A DNA stretch of 8,124 nt from an uncultured Ruminococcus sp. (GCA_902783535.1 CACZRJ010000200.1:1-8124); one strand, 5' to 3'. Counted from the first letter of the stretch, positions 1-8,041 are shown. Numbers and translations: made by a program. Notes: generated by a model from the sequence alone, not told the origin.

Positions 1-33
1 AAAAAAGCATCCGCGTGAATTGCGGGTGCTTTT
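1..33 (-). terminator. Intrinsic terminator of the hrcA-grpE-dnaK-dnaJ operon
   Basis: Seven bases past the dnaJ stop codon, the minus strand can form a 12-position stem (3-14 with 22-33, one A/C mismatch) around a 7-nt loop (15-21). The stem is flanked by A's and ends in a run of six T's in the minus-strand reading (bases 6 to 1). This is a typical rho-independent terminator and ends the heat-shock operon. The plus strand also ends in TTTT after the hairpin, so it may work weakly in both directions. Confidence 0.85.
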
Positions 34-39
34 GCTTTG

Positions 40-1173
40 TCATTTTCTGTTTTTCTTGAAGAACGCGGTGTGCTTCGCGTAGTTCTTGTCCTCGCACGCG
101 GCGTCGAACGCCTGAAGCGCCTCCTTCTGTTTTTTGGAAAGGCTCTTCGGGATCTCCACGTCGACCGTGACGAGCATGTCTCCGTATCCCTTTCCGTTCA
201 GCTGCTTGGCGCCTTTTCCGCGAATGGTGAATACCGCGCCGTTCTGCGTCCCTTCCGGGATCGTCAGTTCGGTTTCTCCGTCGATCGTCGGGATCTTCAG
301 CTTGGTTCCGAGCGCGGCCTCGGACATCCGGACGGGGATCCTGCAAAGAACGTTGAACCCGTCTCTCCGGAACAGTTCGTGCGGACGGACCGAGACCTCG
401 ACGAACAGGTCGCCGGCGTCTCCGCCGTTGATCCCGCTGTTGCCCATGCCTCTGACGGAAACTCTCTGCCCGTCGGCGATGCCTCCGGGGATGTTTACCT
501 CGATGACTTTCGTCTTTCTCAGAAGTCCGGAGCCTCTGCAGTCGCGACACGGATTCTTGATGACCTTGCCTTTGCCCTTGCACGCGTCGCAAACCTGCGT
601 GGACTGCATGTATCCGAAGGGGGTGCGGGTCTGCACGGTCACCTGCCCCTTGCCGCCGCACTTGGTGCAGTTCTCGCTCCCGGTGCCTCCCACGCCGTTG
701 CAGGTCGAGCATTTCTCGACGCGGGAATAGGAGATCTCCTTCTTGCAGCCGAACGCGGCTTCCTGGAACGTCAGCGTCACGCGGGCGCCGCAGTCGTCTC
801 CCCGGCGCGGCATGTTCGCACTGCGCCTTCCTCCGCCTCCGAAAATGCCTCCGAACAGGTCGCCGAACAGGTCGCCGACGTCAAATCCGCCGGACTGGAA
901 TCCGCCGAATCCGCCGAACCCTCCGTCTCCGCCGGCCTGCCCGTCGACGCCGGCCCAGCCGAACTGGTCATAGCGGGCGCGCTTCTCGGAATCCGAAAGA
1001 ACGGAATACGCTTCGTTGACCTCCTTGAACCGCTGCTCCGCCGCCTTGTCGCCCGGGTTGGCGTCCGGATGATACTTCTTCGCGAGCGTGTAGAACGCTT
1101 TTTTTATTTCACTGTCGGAAGCCCCTTTGGACACGCCGAGGACCTCGTAACAGTCTCTTTTCTGTTCTGCCAT
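40..1173 (-). CDS. dnaJ: Chaperone protein DnaJ (Hsp40)
   Basis: A cytoplasmic J-domain co-chaperone that delivers unfolded clients to DnaK and stimulates its ATPase. The 377-residue product has the full class A layout. The J domain spans about residues 6-72, with the essential HPD triad at 35-37. A Gly/Phe-rich linker runs from about 75 to 115. The zinc-binding domain has all four CxxCxGxG motifs, beginning at Cys155, Cys169, Cys195 and Cys209. The C-terminal client-binding domain follows. The length matches the family (about 375 residues). The ATG is preceded by GAGGTGA at a good distance (within 1178-1184). It is the last gene of the operon, 76 bases after dnaK, in a gap that can form hairpins, and it is followed directly by a terminator. 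Nothing in it looks broken. Confidence 0.97.
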   Translation of the reverse strand: MAEQKRDCYEVLGVSKGASDSEIKKAFYTLAKKYHPDANPGDKAAEQRFKEVNEAYSVLSDSEKRARYDQFGWAGVDGQAGGDGGFGGFGGFQSGGFDVGDLFGDLFGGIFGGGGRRSANMPRRGDDCGARVTLTFQEAAFGCKKEISYSRVEKCSTCNGVGGTGSENCTKCGGKGQVTVQTRTPFGYMQSTQVCDACKGKGKVIKNPCRDCRGSGLLRKTKVIEVNIPGGIADGQRVSVRGMGNSGINGGDAGDLFVEVSVRPHELFRRDGFNVLCRIPVRMSEAALGTKLKIPTIDGETELTIPEGTQNGAVFTIRGKGAKQLNGKGYGDMLVTVDVEIPKSLSKKQKEALQAFDAACEDKNYAKHTAFFKKNRK

Positions 1174-1188
1174 GGAATCACCTCACAA

Positions 1189-1222
1189 GCGCAAAGGCTG
1201 AACCGTCGGCCCAACCTTGCGC
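1189..1222 (-). other. Possible mRNA hairpin in the dnaK-dnaJ gap
   Basis: In the minus-strand transcript GCGCAAGG (1222-1215) can pair with CCTTTGCGC (1197-1189), giving 8 bp with one bulged base and a loop of about 17 nt. A smaller GCGG/CCGC hairpin (1249-1237) sits immediately after the dnaK stop codon. Neither is followed by a T run, so they do not look like terminators. The larger stem ends a few bases before the dnaJ ribosome binding site (about 1184-1178). It could stabilise or delimit the dnaK message, or reduce dnaJ translation relative to dnaK. This function is inferred from position only. Confidence 0.4.
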
Positions 1223-1249
1223 AAGTATACGATTATGCGGCGAAACCGC

Positions 1250-3097
<1,848 letters not shown>

Positions 3098-3154
3098 AAT
3101 ATATACCTTCTTTCTTTAAACTCGATTTGTGTGTGGATTTATTTCTTCCGGATG

Positions 3155-3769
3155 TCAGTTTGCGACTTTGACCATCGCGGGCCGCAGGACGCGGTCGCCG
3201 AGCATGTACCCGCGCTGGAAGGTCTGCACGATCGTGTTTTCGCCGGCATCCGGATTGTCTTCATGCATGACTGCGTTGTGGAAGACCGGATCGAACGTTG
3301 CGCCGTCCGTCTCCATCGCGCGGATGTTCAGCTTCGACAGGATGTCCTCCGCCTGCTTCACAAGCGCCTGGATCCCTGCGTCGTCCGGCGTATACTGCTG
3401 CGCCTGGTAGAGGACGTCGAGCAGCGGCAGGAACGCCTTCAGAGCGTCGCCGTAGGCGGAGACGTAGCAGTCTCCTTTTTCCTTGTCCGTTCTTTTCCTG
3501 TAATTATCGTACTCCGCAGCCAGTCTCAGATACTGGTCGTTCTTTTCCGCAAGACGTTCTTTCAGGGAATCGACTTCCTTCTGAAGCTGATGCGAAAGTT
3601 TCTTTTCCTTACGGCTCCCGCGGTTTTCCTTTCCGTCCGCTTCTTCCGTTTCGGCGTTCTTTTCCGCTTCCGCCTCCGCCGCAGAAGTCTTTCCCGTGGA
3701 GATCTCTTCCCCGTTCTCCGCGGTTTCTTCCTTTATTTCCTCATTATTCACTGTCTTTTCCGTTTCCAT
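3155..3769 (-). CDS. grpE: Nucleotide exchange factor GrpE
   Basis: GrpE releases ADP from DnaK so that a new ATP can bind and the client is let go; it is also a thermosensor in some bacteria. The 204-residue product has an acidic, low-complexity N-terminus (about 1-55). A long predicted coiled coil for dimerisation follows (about 56-100, including LRLAAEYDNYRKR at 81-93). The C-terminal beta domain that contacts DnaK carries the family signature (about 159-202: FDPVFHNAV, then GENTI, QRGYMLGDRVLRPA and KV). The start at 3769 is supported by AAAGGAG at 3779-3785, inside the hrcA reading frame. The gene overlaps the 3' end of hrcA by 26 bases (3744-3769), so its translation is probably coupled to hrcA. 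Confidence 0.96.
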   Translation of the reverse strand: METEKTVNNEEIKEETAENGEEISTGKTSAAEAEAEKNAETEEADGKENRGSRKEKKLSHQLQKEVDSLKERLAEKNDQYLRLAAEYDNYRKRTDKEKGDCYVSAYGDALKAFLPLLDVLYQAQQYTPDDAGIQALVKQAEDILSKLNIRAMETDGATFDPVFHNAVMHEDNPDAGENTIVQTFQRGYMLGDRVLRPAMVKVAN

Positions 3770-4823
3770 CAGGTGATGCTCCTTTCAATTGGTCTTTCCC
3801 TTCCGCCGGGCCGATCTGTCCGACAAGCCCCTTCGCGAAATAATCCAGGGACGCGACCACTTTCTTGTAGTCCATTCTCTGCGGGCCGATGACGCCGATG
3901 GCGCCGACCACTTTTCCGCCGACCGTGATCGGGTGGAAAACGAATCCCGTGTCCGGAGGCGCCAGCTCGTCGTCCTCGTTGCCGATGACGACGCTCGTCT
4001 GTCCGGGCACCGCTTTCTGCATCAGCTCGGCGAACCGCTGCCGCTGTTCGAAGAGCGACAGGACGCTTTGGAACTTCGCCACGTTCATGAATTCGGGATA
4101 CGACAGAAGTTTCGTGACGCCGTCGATGTGGACCTTTTCCTGATCGTAAGAGCCGAGCATCTCGTGAACGACGCGCAGCACGGTCGTCGCGAAGTTCCGG
4201 CTGTCCTTCATCTTTTCTTCAAAGTCCAGAATGACGGACAGATTGATCTGATCGGCCGAAAGACCCGTCAGCGTCGCGTTCAGCGCTTCCTTCGCGCGTT
4301 CCAGCGTCTCGCGCGTGATCGGATCCATCAGTTTCACGTGACGATTGCGGATGAGGCCGTCCTTGCAGATCATGATCAGGAGGAAGCTGTAGTCGTCGAC
4401 GAAGACCGTCTCGAAACGGTCAACGATGTTGCTGTTTCCACCGAGGAAGGAAAACGTCGCGTAGTTCGTGATCTGTCCGATGGCCTTCGCGGCCTCGTCC
4501 ATCAGCTTGCCGACCTCGTTCAGCTTGCCGCTCATGACCTCGTCGAGGACTTCGAGCTCTTCCATGCCGAGGAAATACTTTTCCATCAGCGAGTCGACGT
4601 ACGTCCTGTATCCCTGCGGGGTCGGGACCCTGCCCGCCGACGTGTGCGGCTGCTCCAGGTATCCCATGGACTCGAGATCGTTCATCTCGCTCCGGATCGT
4701 GGCGCTGGACAGGCTGAACTGCTCGTTCTCGGCCAGCGACTTGGACCCGACCGGGTCTCCGGTGCGGATGTATGAATCGATGACGGACTTCAGGATCGCC
4801 TTTTTCCGTTCCGACAGTTCCAT
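3744..4823 (-). CDS. hrcA: Heat-inducible transcription repressor HrcA
   Basis: HrcA is a dimeric repressor that binds CIRCE operators of chaperone operons; in Bacillus its activity depends on GroEL. The 359-residue product begins with a winged helix-turn-helix domain (about 1-75). Recognisable elements are GDPVGSKSLAE at 22-32, SSATIRSEMNDLESMGYL at 39-56 and HTSAGRVPT at 60-68. A GAF-like middle and dimerisation region follows, including the FVFHPITVGGKVVGAIGVIGP stretch near the C-terminus (about 303-323). It is slightly longer than the Bacillus protein (about 343) because of a polar C-terminal tail, the last codons of which overlap grpE. The ATG at 4823 has a strong GAGGAGG site (4830-4836). 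As first gene of the operon, just downstream of CIRCE, it is expected to repress itself. Confidence 0.97.
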   Translation of the reverse strand: MELSERKKAILKSVIDSYIRTGDPVGSKSLAENEQFSLSSATIRSEMNDLESMGYLEQPHTSAGRVPTPQGYRTYVDSLMEKYFLGMEELEVLDEVMSGKLNEVGKLMDEAAKAIGQITNYATFSFLGGNSNIVDRFETVFVDDYSFLLIMICKDGLIRNRHVKLMDPITRETLERAKEALNATLTGLSADQINLSVILDFEEKMKDSRNFATTVLRVVHEMLGSYDQEKVHIDGVTKLLSYPEFMNVAKFQSVLSLFEQRQRFAELMQKAVPGQTSVVIGNEDDELAPPDTGFVFHPITVGGKVVGAIGVIGPQRMDYKKVVASLDYFAKGLVGQIGPAEGKDQLKGASPDGNGKDSE

Positions 4824-4838
4824 ATCCTTCCTCCTCGT

Positions 4839-4865
4839 TTAGCACTCTACACATCCAAGTGCCAA
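4839..4865 (-). promoter_or_regulatory. CIRCE operator for HrcA
   Basis: The plus strand reads TTAGCACTC, nine bases, then AAGTGCCAA. The CIRCE consensus is TTAGCACTC-N9-GAGTGCTAA. The arm nearer hrcA is perfect, the other has two mismatches, and the 9-base spacer is exact. It lies just downstream of the predicted transcription start (about 4869), between promoter and ribosome binding site, so bound HrcA would block transcription initiation or clearance. Confidence 0.95.
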
Positions 4866-4875
4866 TCTTGTCTTC

Positions 4876-4903
4876 ATTATATCCCTTTTTAAGCACTTGT
4901 CAA
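4876..4903 (-). promoter_or_regulatory. Sigma-A type promoter of the hrcA operon
   Basis: In minus-strand reading there is a perfect -35 TTGACA (4903-4898), a 16-base spacer and a perfect -10 TATAAT (4881-4876). The predicted start is near 4869, which places CIRCE in the early transcribed region. Such a strong housekeeping promoter fits control by repression rather than by an alternative sigma factor. Confidence 0.9.
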
Positions 4904-4916
4904 TAGGACGTGCAAA
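4890..4916 (-). promoter_or_regulatory. Degenerate second CIRCE-like dyad over the -35 region
   Basis: The plus strand reads TAAGCACTT (4890-4898), exactly nine bases, then ACGTGCAAA (4908-4916). Against CIRCE the arms match 7 of 9 and 6 of 9 positions, with the AGCACT and GTGC cores kept and the spacer length correct. It covers the -35 hexamer and its centre is 51 bp from that of the main CIRCE. It may be a weak second HrcA site, or chance similarity. Confidence 0.35.
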
Positions 4917-5008
4917 AAAATATGTGAACTTTTCGTGACAAAAGTGGGACCAAACTTGGAAAACCGGTAGCAGGCCGCATGATCGAATGCCAGCATTTGC
5001 CATTGTTC

Positions 5009-5037
5009 TTGACAAAACTTTCCGCGAATGCTATCAT
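5009..5037 (+). promoter_or_regulatory. Promoter of the exported-protein gene
   Basis: A perfect -35 TTGACA (5009-5014), a 17-base spacer and a -10 TATCAT (5032-5037) predict a start near 5044 and a leader of about 50 nt. It is divergent from the hrcA promoter; the two -35 boxes are about 105 bp apart. No CIRCE lies beside it, so no shared HrcA control is evident. Confidence 0.8.
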
Positions 5038-5093
5038 ACGGAAGAATTCATCCGATTCTCTTGGCCAGGCCTCTGCCGGAAAGGAACTTTCGA

Positions 5094-5663
5094 ATGCGCA
5101 CGCATAAGTTTGCAAAACATCTCGCTTTTGTCCTCATATTTATTATATTGCTCGCCTCCGCGTCCGCGTGCAGAACTTCCACTGAGCCCTCCTCGGCGCC
5201 CGAAGGCTGCCTGGAGGCGAAAAACGACGCGGTCGATTTCGCGTTTTACTACAAAGACACATGGACGCTGGACAGGTCCGACGGAATGCTTGCCGTGAAG
5301 TACAACGTCGGAAACAGCCTGACGAAGCAGTACGCGACCGTATCCGCCCAGGCGTTCAGTCTTGCGGATTCGTCCCAGGGCGCCAACGATTACTGGGAAC
5401 AGAATAAAAAAGACCTCCAGAGCGCCTACGGAAACCTCATCACTTTCCAGGTCGAGAAGCTGGAGACCAAGCTCGGCGGAGTCGTCGCAAACCGGAACCG
5501 CTACACGATCGTCATGAGCGAAGTCCCGTTCCTCTTCGAACAGGTCCTCTGCGTCCGGTACGGAAACGTGTACATCGTGACCCTGTGCGTTCCCGAATCA
5601 AAATACCAGTCTGTCGTCGAAGGATTCGACACGGTCGTTTCCTCGTTCCGCTTCCTTGACTGA
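5094..5663 (+). CDS. Putative exported lipoprotein, PsbP/DcrB-like
   Basis: I do not recognise a named gene. The product has 189 residues. The start at 5094 is chosen because AAAGGA (5080-5085) lies 8 bases upstream, the product then begins with a textbook signal peptide (MRTHKFAKH, then a hydrophobic core at about 10-20), and the alternative in-frame start at 5028 lies upstream of the predicted transcription start. The signal ends LASASAC with Cys26. This allows lipoprotein processing, although Ala at -3 is a poor lipobox residue; ASA before Cys26 could equally be cut by signal peptidase I. A short Ser/Pro-rich linker follows. The mature domain (about 45-189) has an aromatic YYKDTWTLDR start, a central GGVVANRNRYTIV strand pair and a VVSSFRFLD end, a pattern seen in PsbP/DUF1795/DcrB-type domains. 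That assignment is inference. Function is unknown. It is a single-gene unit with its own promoter and terminator. Confidence 0.85.
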   Translation: MRTHKFAKHLAFVLIFIILLASASACRTSTEPSSAPEGCLEAKNDAVDFAFYYKDTWTLDRSDGMLAVKYNVGNSLTKQYATVSAQAFSLADSSQGANDYWEQNKKDLQSAYGNLITFQVEKLETKLGGVVANRNRYTIVMSEVPFLFEQVLCVRYGNVYIVTLCVPESKYQSVVEGFDTVVSSFRFLD

Positions 5664-5678
5664 AAAACGCCGTCAACT

Positions 5679-5703
5679 AAAGCAGGCCGCGCCGGCCTGC
5701 TTT
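5679..5703 (+). terminator. Strong intrinsic terminator between convergent genes
   Basis: An 11-bp perfect stem (5679-5689 with 5693-5703) closes on a 3-nt CGC loop and ends in TTTT followed by CGTTT. It lies 15 bases after the stop codon of the exported-protein gene. In the minus direction it follows mnmM within about 10 bases but has only a TTT tail, so it may also stop the MATE-mnmM transcript, less efficiently. Confidence 0.88.
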
Positions 5704-5712
5704 TCGTTTGCT

Positions 5713-6264
5713 CTATTTTTTCTCGATCAGGAAAAAGAAAGGCGATGTCGGAGAGTTGACGATCTCGAACCTGGAGCAGCAGATCTTTCGCCTGTCCAGC
5801 GATGACAGATACGAGGTGACCGCCTCACCTTCCCTGCGTCCCTCGTCGTGCCCGGGATACACGGCCAGCAGCACCGCGCCCCCGTCGGCAAGAAGCGATA
5901 TGCCGCTTCGAAGCGCCTCCAGCGTGGATTCCAGACGCGTCGTCACCGATTTGTCTCCTCCGGGAAGCCATCCGAGATTGAACATTCCGGCGCAAAAGGG
6001 TTCTTTGACATATTTTGCGACATTGGCGTGGGAGTCCAGAATCAGTTCGACGTTCCCCAACGCTCCGTTCTCATCCAGCAGCTTTCTTGTGTTTTTGAAC
6101 GCCTGTTCCTGTATGTCGAACGCGTAAACCTTTCCGGAAGGACCGACCGCCCGCGCCAGCCACAGCGTGTCGTGACCGTTGCCCATCGTGAAATCCACCG
6201 CGATCCCGCCGGAGATCACATGAGGTTCCAGGAGCCTTTTTTCCGTTTCCAGCAGATCGATCAT
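5713..6264 (-). CDS. mnmM: tRNA (mnm5s2U34) methyltransferase, MnmM/YtqB family
   Basis: A small SAM-dependent methyltransferase of the YtqB family (long annotated as putative rRNA methylase). The Bacillus subtilis member was reported to be MnmM, which methylates 5-aminomethyl-2-thiouridine at the tRNA wobble position to give mnm5s2U. The 183-residue product has the SAM-binding motif I VDFTMGNGHDT at 23-33 and the acidic motif II VYAFDIQ at 46-52. It also has the family signature NLGWLPGGDKSVTT at 96-109 and YPGHDEGRREGEAV at 136-149. Length matches the family (about 185-195). Its ATG shares one base with the stop codon of the upstream MATE gene (TAATG), with a GGGAGAG ribosome site inside that gene, so translation is probably coupled. 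Family assignment is firm; the exact tRNA substrate here is inferred from family. Confidence 0.9.
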   Translation of the reverse strand: MIDLLETEKRLLEPHVISGGIAVDFTMGNGHDTLWLARAVGPSGKVYAFDIQEQAFKNTRKLLDENGALGNVELILDSHANVAKYVKEPFCAGMFNLGWLPGGDKSVTTRLESTLEALRSGISLLADGGAVLLAVYPGHDEGRREGEAVTSYLSSLDRRKICCSRFEIVNSPTSPFFFLIEKK

Positions 6265-7628
6265 TATTCCGCTCTCCCTTCTCTGATCGCTTTTTTCATT
6301 GAAACAAGTACGACGATCTGAATCGGAACGGCCAGGAGCAGCGCGGCGAAGTCGGAGACCGGCTGCGCCCAGATCAATCCGTCCAGTCCTGCAACGGCGG
6401 ACAGAATCCAGATTGCGGGAATGAGCGCGAGCCCCTGTCTTGACATTGCCAGAAGAGACGCGCGGATGACTTTGCCGATGTTCTGCATCATCATGTTGGA
6501 CAAAACGACGAAGCTCATCACGGGGAAAGTGATCAGCTGCGCCCGGAAAATTCTCGTTCCGATCGACAAAACGGCGTCGCTGCCCCCGAACAGACCGATG
6601 ATCTGTTCGGCCAGAACATATGCGAATCCGGACAGGACAAGGAGAAATCCGAATCCGGACAAGACGCAGAACCAGAACGCTTCCCGCACGCGGGAATACT
6701 TCCTTGCGCCCCAGTTAAAGCCGCAGACCGGCTGAAATCCCTGACCGAACCCGATGAGCGCGCTGTTCGCGAACATCATGATCTTCTGCACCACAGTAAA
6801 AGCCGCAACGGCGGCGTCGCCATAAACTCCGGCGGCGTGATTCAGAAAAACAGTGGACAATGCGGCGATCCCCTGGCGGCAGAGAGACGGGAATCCGCCG
6901 ACGCATATCTGCTTGAGGAAATGAAGCGTCGGCTTGAAGTTGCGAAGCCGGATGGTCAGATTGTCGCTTTTCTGAACTCCTATGAAAAGAAGTATGAAAC
7001 TGACAGCCTGGCTTATAATCGTCGCCAGCGCCGCACCGGAAATTCCCATGTCGAAAACGAAAATGAACAGCGGATCCAGCCCGATGTTAAGCACCGCACC
7101 CGAAACGATGCCGATCATCGCGAACAGTGCATTTCCCTGGAACCGGAGCTGATTGTTCAAAACGAGCTGTGCGGTCATATACGGGGCACCCAAAAGGATA
7201 AATCTCATGTATTGTTCAGCATATGGAAGGATGCTGGGCGTAGAGCCGAGAAGATTCGCGAGCGGCTCAAGAAAGACAAGACCCGCTCCCATGATGACAG
7301 TCCCGGCAATCAGCGCCGAGAAAAAGCCGACCGATGCCATTTTTTCGGCCGATTCAATATTCTTTTTCCCCAACTCGCGGGAAATATAATTTCCGGAGCC
7401 GTGACCAAAAAAGAACCCCACGGCCTGAATGATCGCCATCAAGGAAAAGACCACACCAACCGCGCTCGTAATGGAGTCGTTGCTCAGCTTGCCGACAAAA
7501 AAAGTGTCGGCCGCGTTGTAGAACGTCGTCACCATCATGGATGCGATGGTCGGAACGGACAGTTTCAGTATCAACGGCTTCACGGGAGCTGTGGTCATCT
7601 TAATGTACTTTTTTTCCTGGGAATCCAT
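6264..7628 (-). CDS. MATE-family multidrug efflux transporter, MepA-like
   Basis: An inner-membrane antiporter that exports cationic drugs, dyes or metabolites in exchange for Na+ or H+. The 454-residue product has the length and twelve hydrophobic segments of the family, in two homologous halves. Each half opens with the typical amphipathic lead, for example PLILKLSVPTIASMM at 18-32. DTFFVGKLS (41-49), GNYISRELGKKN (79-90) and GQGFQPVCGFNWGA (315-328) resemble the MepA/NorM signatures. The start at 7628 has GGAGG four bases upstream, a slightly short spacing; Met11 lacks a ribosome site. The gene is followed without a gap by mnmM and has its own promoter. Substrate cannot be told from sequence. 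Confidence 0.93.
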   Translation of the reverse strand: MDSQEKKYIKMTTAPVKPLILKLSVPTIASMMVTTFYNAADTFFVGKLSNDSITSAVGVVFSLMAIIQAVGFFFGHGSGNYISRELGKKNIESAEKMASVGFFSALIAGTVIMGAGLVFLEPLANLLGSTPSILPYAEQYMRFILLGAPYMTAQLVLNNQLRFQGNALFAMIGIVSGAVLNIGLDPLFIFVFDMGISGAALATIISQAVSFILLFIGVQKSDNLTIRLRNFKPTLHFLKQICVGGFPSLCRQGIAALSTVFLNHAAGVYGDAAVAAFTVVQKIMMFANSALIGFGQGFQPVCGFNWGARKYSRVREAFWFCVLSGFGFLLVLSGFAYVLAEQIIGLFGGSDAVLSIGTRIFRAQLITFPVMSFVVLSNMMMQNIGKVIRASLLAMSRQGLALIPAIWILSAVAGLDGLIWAQPVSDFAALLLAVPIQIVVLVSMKKAIREGRAE

Positions 7629-7658
7629 AAGTCCTCCGGAAGAAATGATCCTATGCGC

Positions 7659-7687
7659 ATTCTATCCGTTTACACTGCTTTTTTCAA
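7659..7687 (-). promoter_or_regulatory. Likely promoter of the MATE-mnmM operon
   Basis: In minus-strand reading: -35 TTGAAA (7687-7682), 17-base spacer, -10 TAGAAT (7664-7659). The predicted start is near 7652, leaving a leader of about 24 nt before the ATG, with the ribosome site at 7637-7633. Such a short leader leaves no room for a riboswitch if this is the only promoter. Confidence 0.6.
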
Positions 7688-7717
7688 CTCTTTTTTTCCC
7701 GGATCAGACTCTTTTTG

Positions 7718-7745
7718 AAAAAAAGCAAAGATAATGCTTGCTTTT
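7718..7745 (-). terminator. Intrinsic terminator-like hairpin upstream of the MATE gene
   Basis: An 8-bp perfect stem, AAAAGCAA with TTGCTTTT (7721-7728 with 7738-7745), closes on a 9-nt loop. Read on the minus strand it runs into seven T's (7724-7718). It would stop transcription arriving from the right before the MATE promoter. No minus-strand gene is visible upstream in the window, so what it terminates is unclear. Read on the plus strand it has only the four T's of the stem. Confidence 0.45.
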
Positions 7746-7765
7746 CGGAAATTTATGGATATAAT
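7738..7765 (+). promoter_or_regulatory. Candidate promoter for a noncoding transcript
   Basis: TTGCTT (7738-7743), a 16-base spacer and a perfect TATAAT (7760-7765) lie in a locally AT-rich stretch, predicting a start near 7772. No convincing protein gene follows on the plus strand for the rest of the window, but stem-forming sequence begins at 7773. The -35 hexamer overlaps the hairpin at 7721-7745. Confidence 0.45.
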
Positions 7766-7772
7766 TTACATT

Positions 7773-8012
7773 GCTGTCGCCGACAAGAAACGAGACAATT
7801 TGCATGGGCAAAAGCCGGATTGATTCTTCAGCCGGCGTCCCGTGCGCTTTTTGCGGACAGTCCCGTGATGACCGTTTCCGATGAGTTTGAGTGCGGCTCG
7901 GGTTCGTTCCTCGGTACAGCGTGAAAACTCCGGTTTTCTCGCAAATGCTCCGTTTCCCTGCGGTTTTCGCGACTTTGGCTTGCAGGAAACGAACTGATCA
8001 TCTATCAGTTTT
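7773..8012 (+). ncRNA. Candidate structured noncoding RNA, family not recognised
   Basis: This stretch has no supported protein gene but several stems that can form in one plus-strand transcript. GCTGT and CCGA (7773-7777, 7780-7783) pair with TCGG and ACAGC (7911-7914, 7916-7920). AACGAG (7789-7794) pairs with TTCGTT (7903-7908). Inside, GCATGGG (7802-7808) pairs with CCCGTGC (7839-7845), and GCCGG (7814-7818) with CCGGC (7832-7836). Further on are a GAAAAC/GTTTTC hairpin (7923-7938) capped by a C(UCCG)G loop, an arm CGTTTCCCTGC/GCAGGAAACG (7951-7991) and a final 7-bp hairpin followed by TTTT. Two G-U pairs and the UNCG-type loop favour the plus strand. I see no hallmark of tmRNA, RNase P RNA or SRP RNA; a 6S-like RNA cannot be excluded. 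The pairing was found by eye and could be chance. Confidence 0.3.
7992..8012 (+). terminator. Weak terminator-like hairpin before the tRNA
   Basis: AACTGAT (7992-7998) and ATCAGTT (8004-8010) form a perfect 7-bp stem with a 5-nt loop, running into four T's (8009-8012) before a C. The stem is AT-rich and the T run short, so termination would be inefficient. TCTATCA occurs twice here, 11 bases apart (8001-8007 and 8012-8018). Confidence 0.35.
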
Positions 8013-8041
8013 CTATCAAAGTTTTCGTCATAATTACATAC

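Noticed and set aside
4900..5115. A 71-codon minus-strand frame in the divergent promoter region
   Set aside because: It runs across both promoters and the start of the exported-protein gene and has no supporting start signals.
7715..7924. A 69-codon plus-strand frame with a TTG start in the region before the tRNA
   Set aside because: It has no ribosome site, starts upstream of the only promoter-like sequence there, and its composition is not protein-like; the stretch is better explained as noncoding.
7931..7968. CGGTTTTC repeated 30 bp apart (7931-7938, 7961-7968) as a possible CRISPR fragment
   Set aside because: Only two 8-bp copies exist, with no longer repeat, no further units and no cas genes.
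7773..8012. Known RNA (tmRNA, RNase P RNA, SRP RNA) or a known riboswitch for the MATE gene
   Set aside because: The conserved core sequences of these RNAs were looked for on both strands and not seen. The likely MATE promoter is also downstream of this region.
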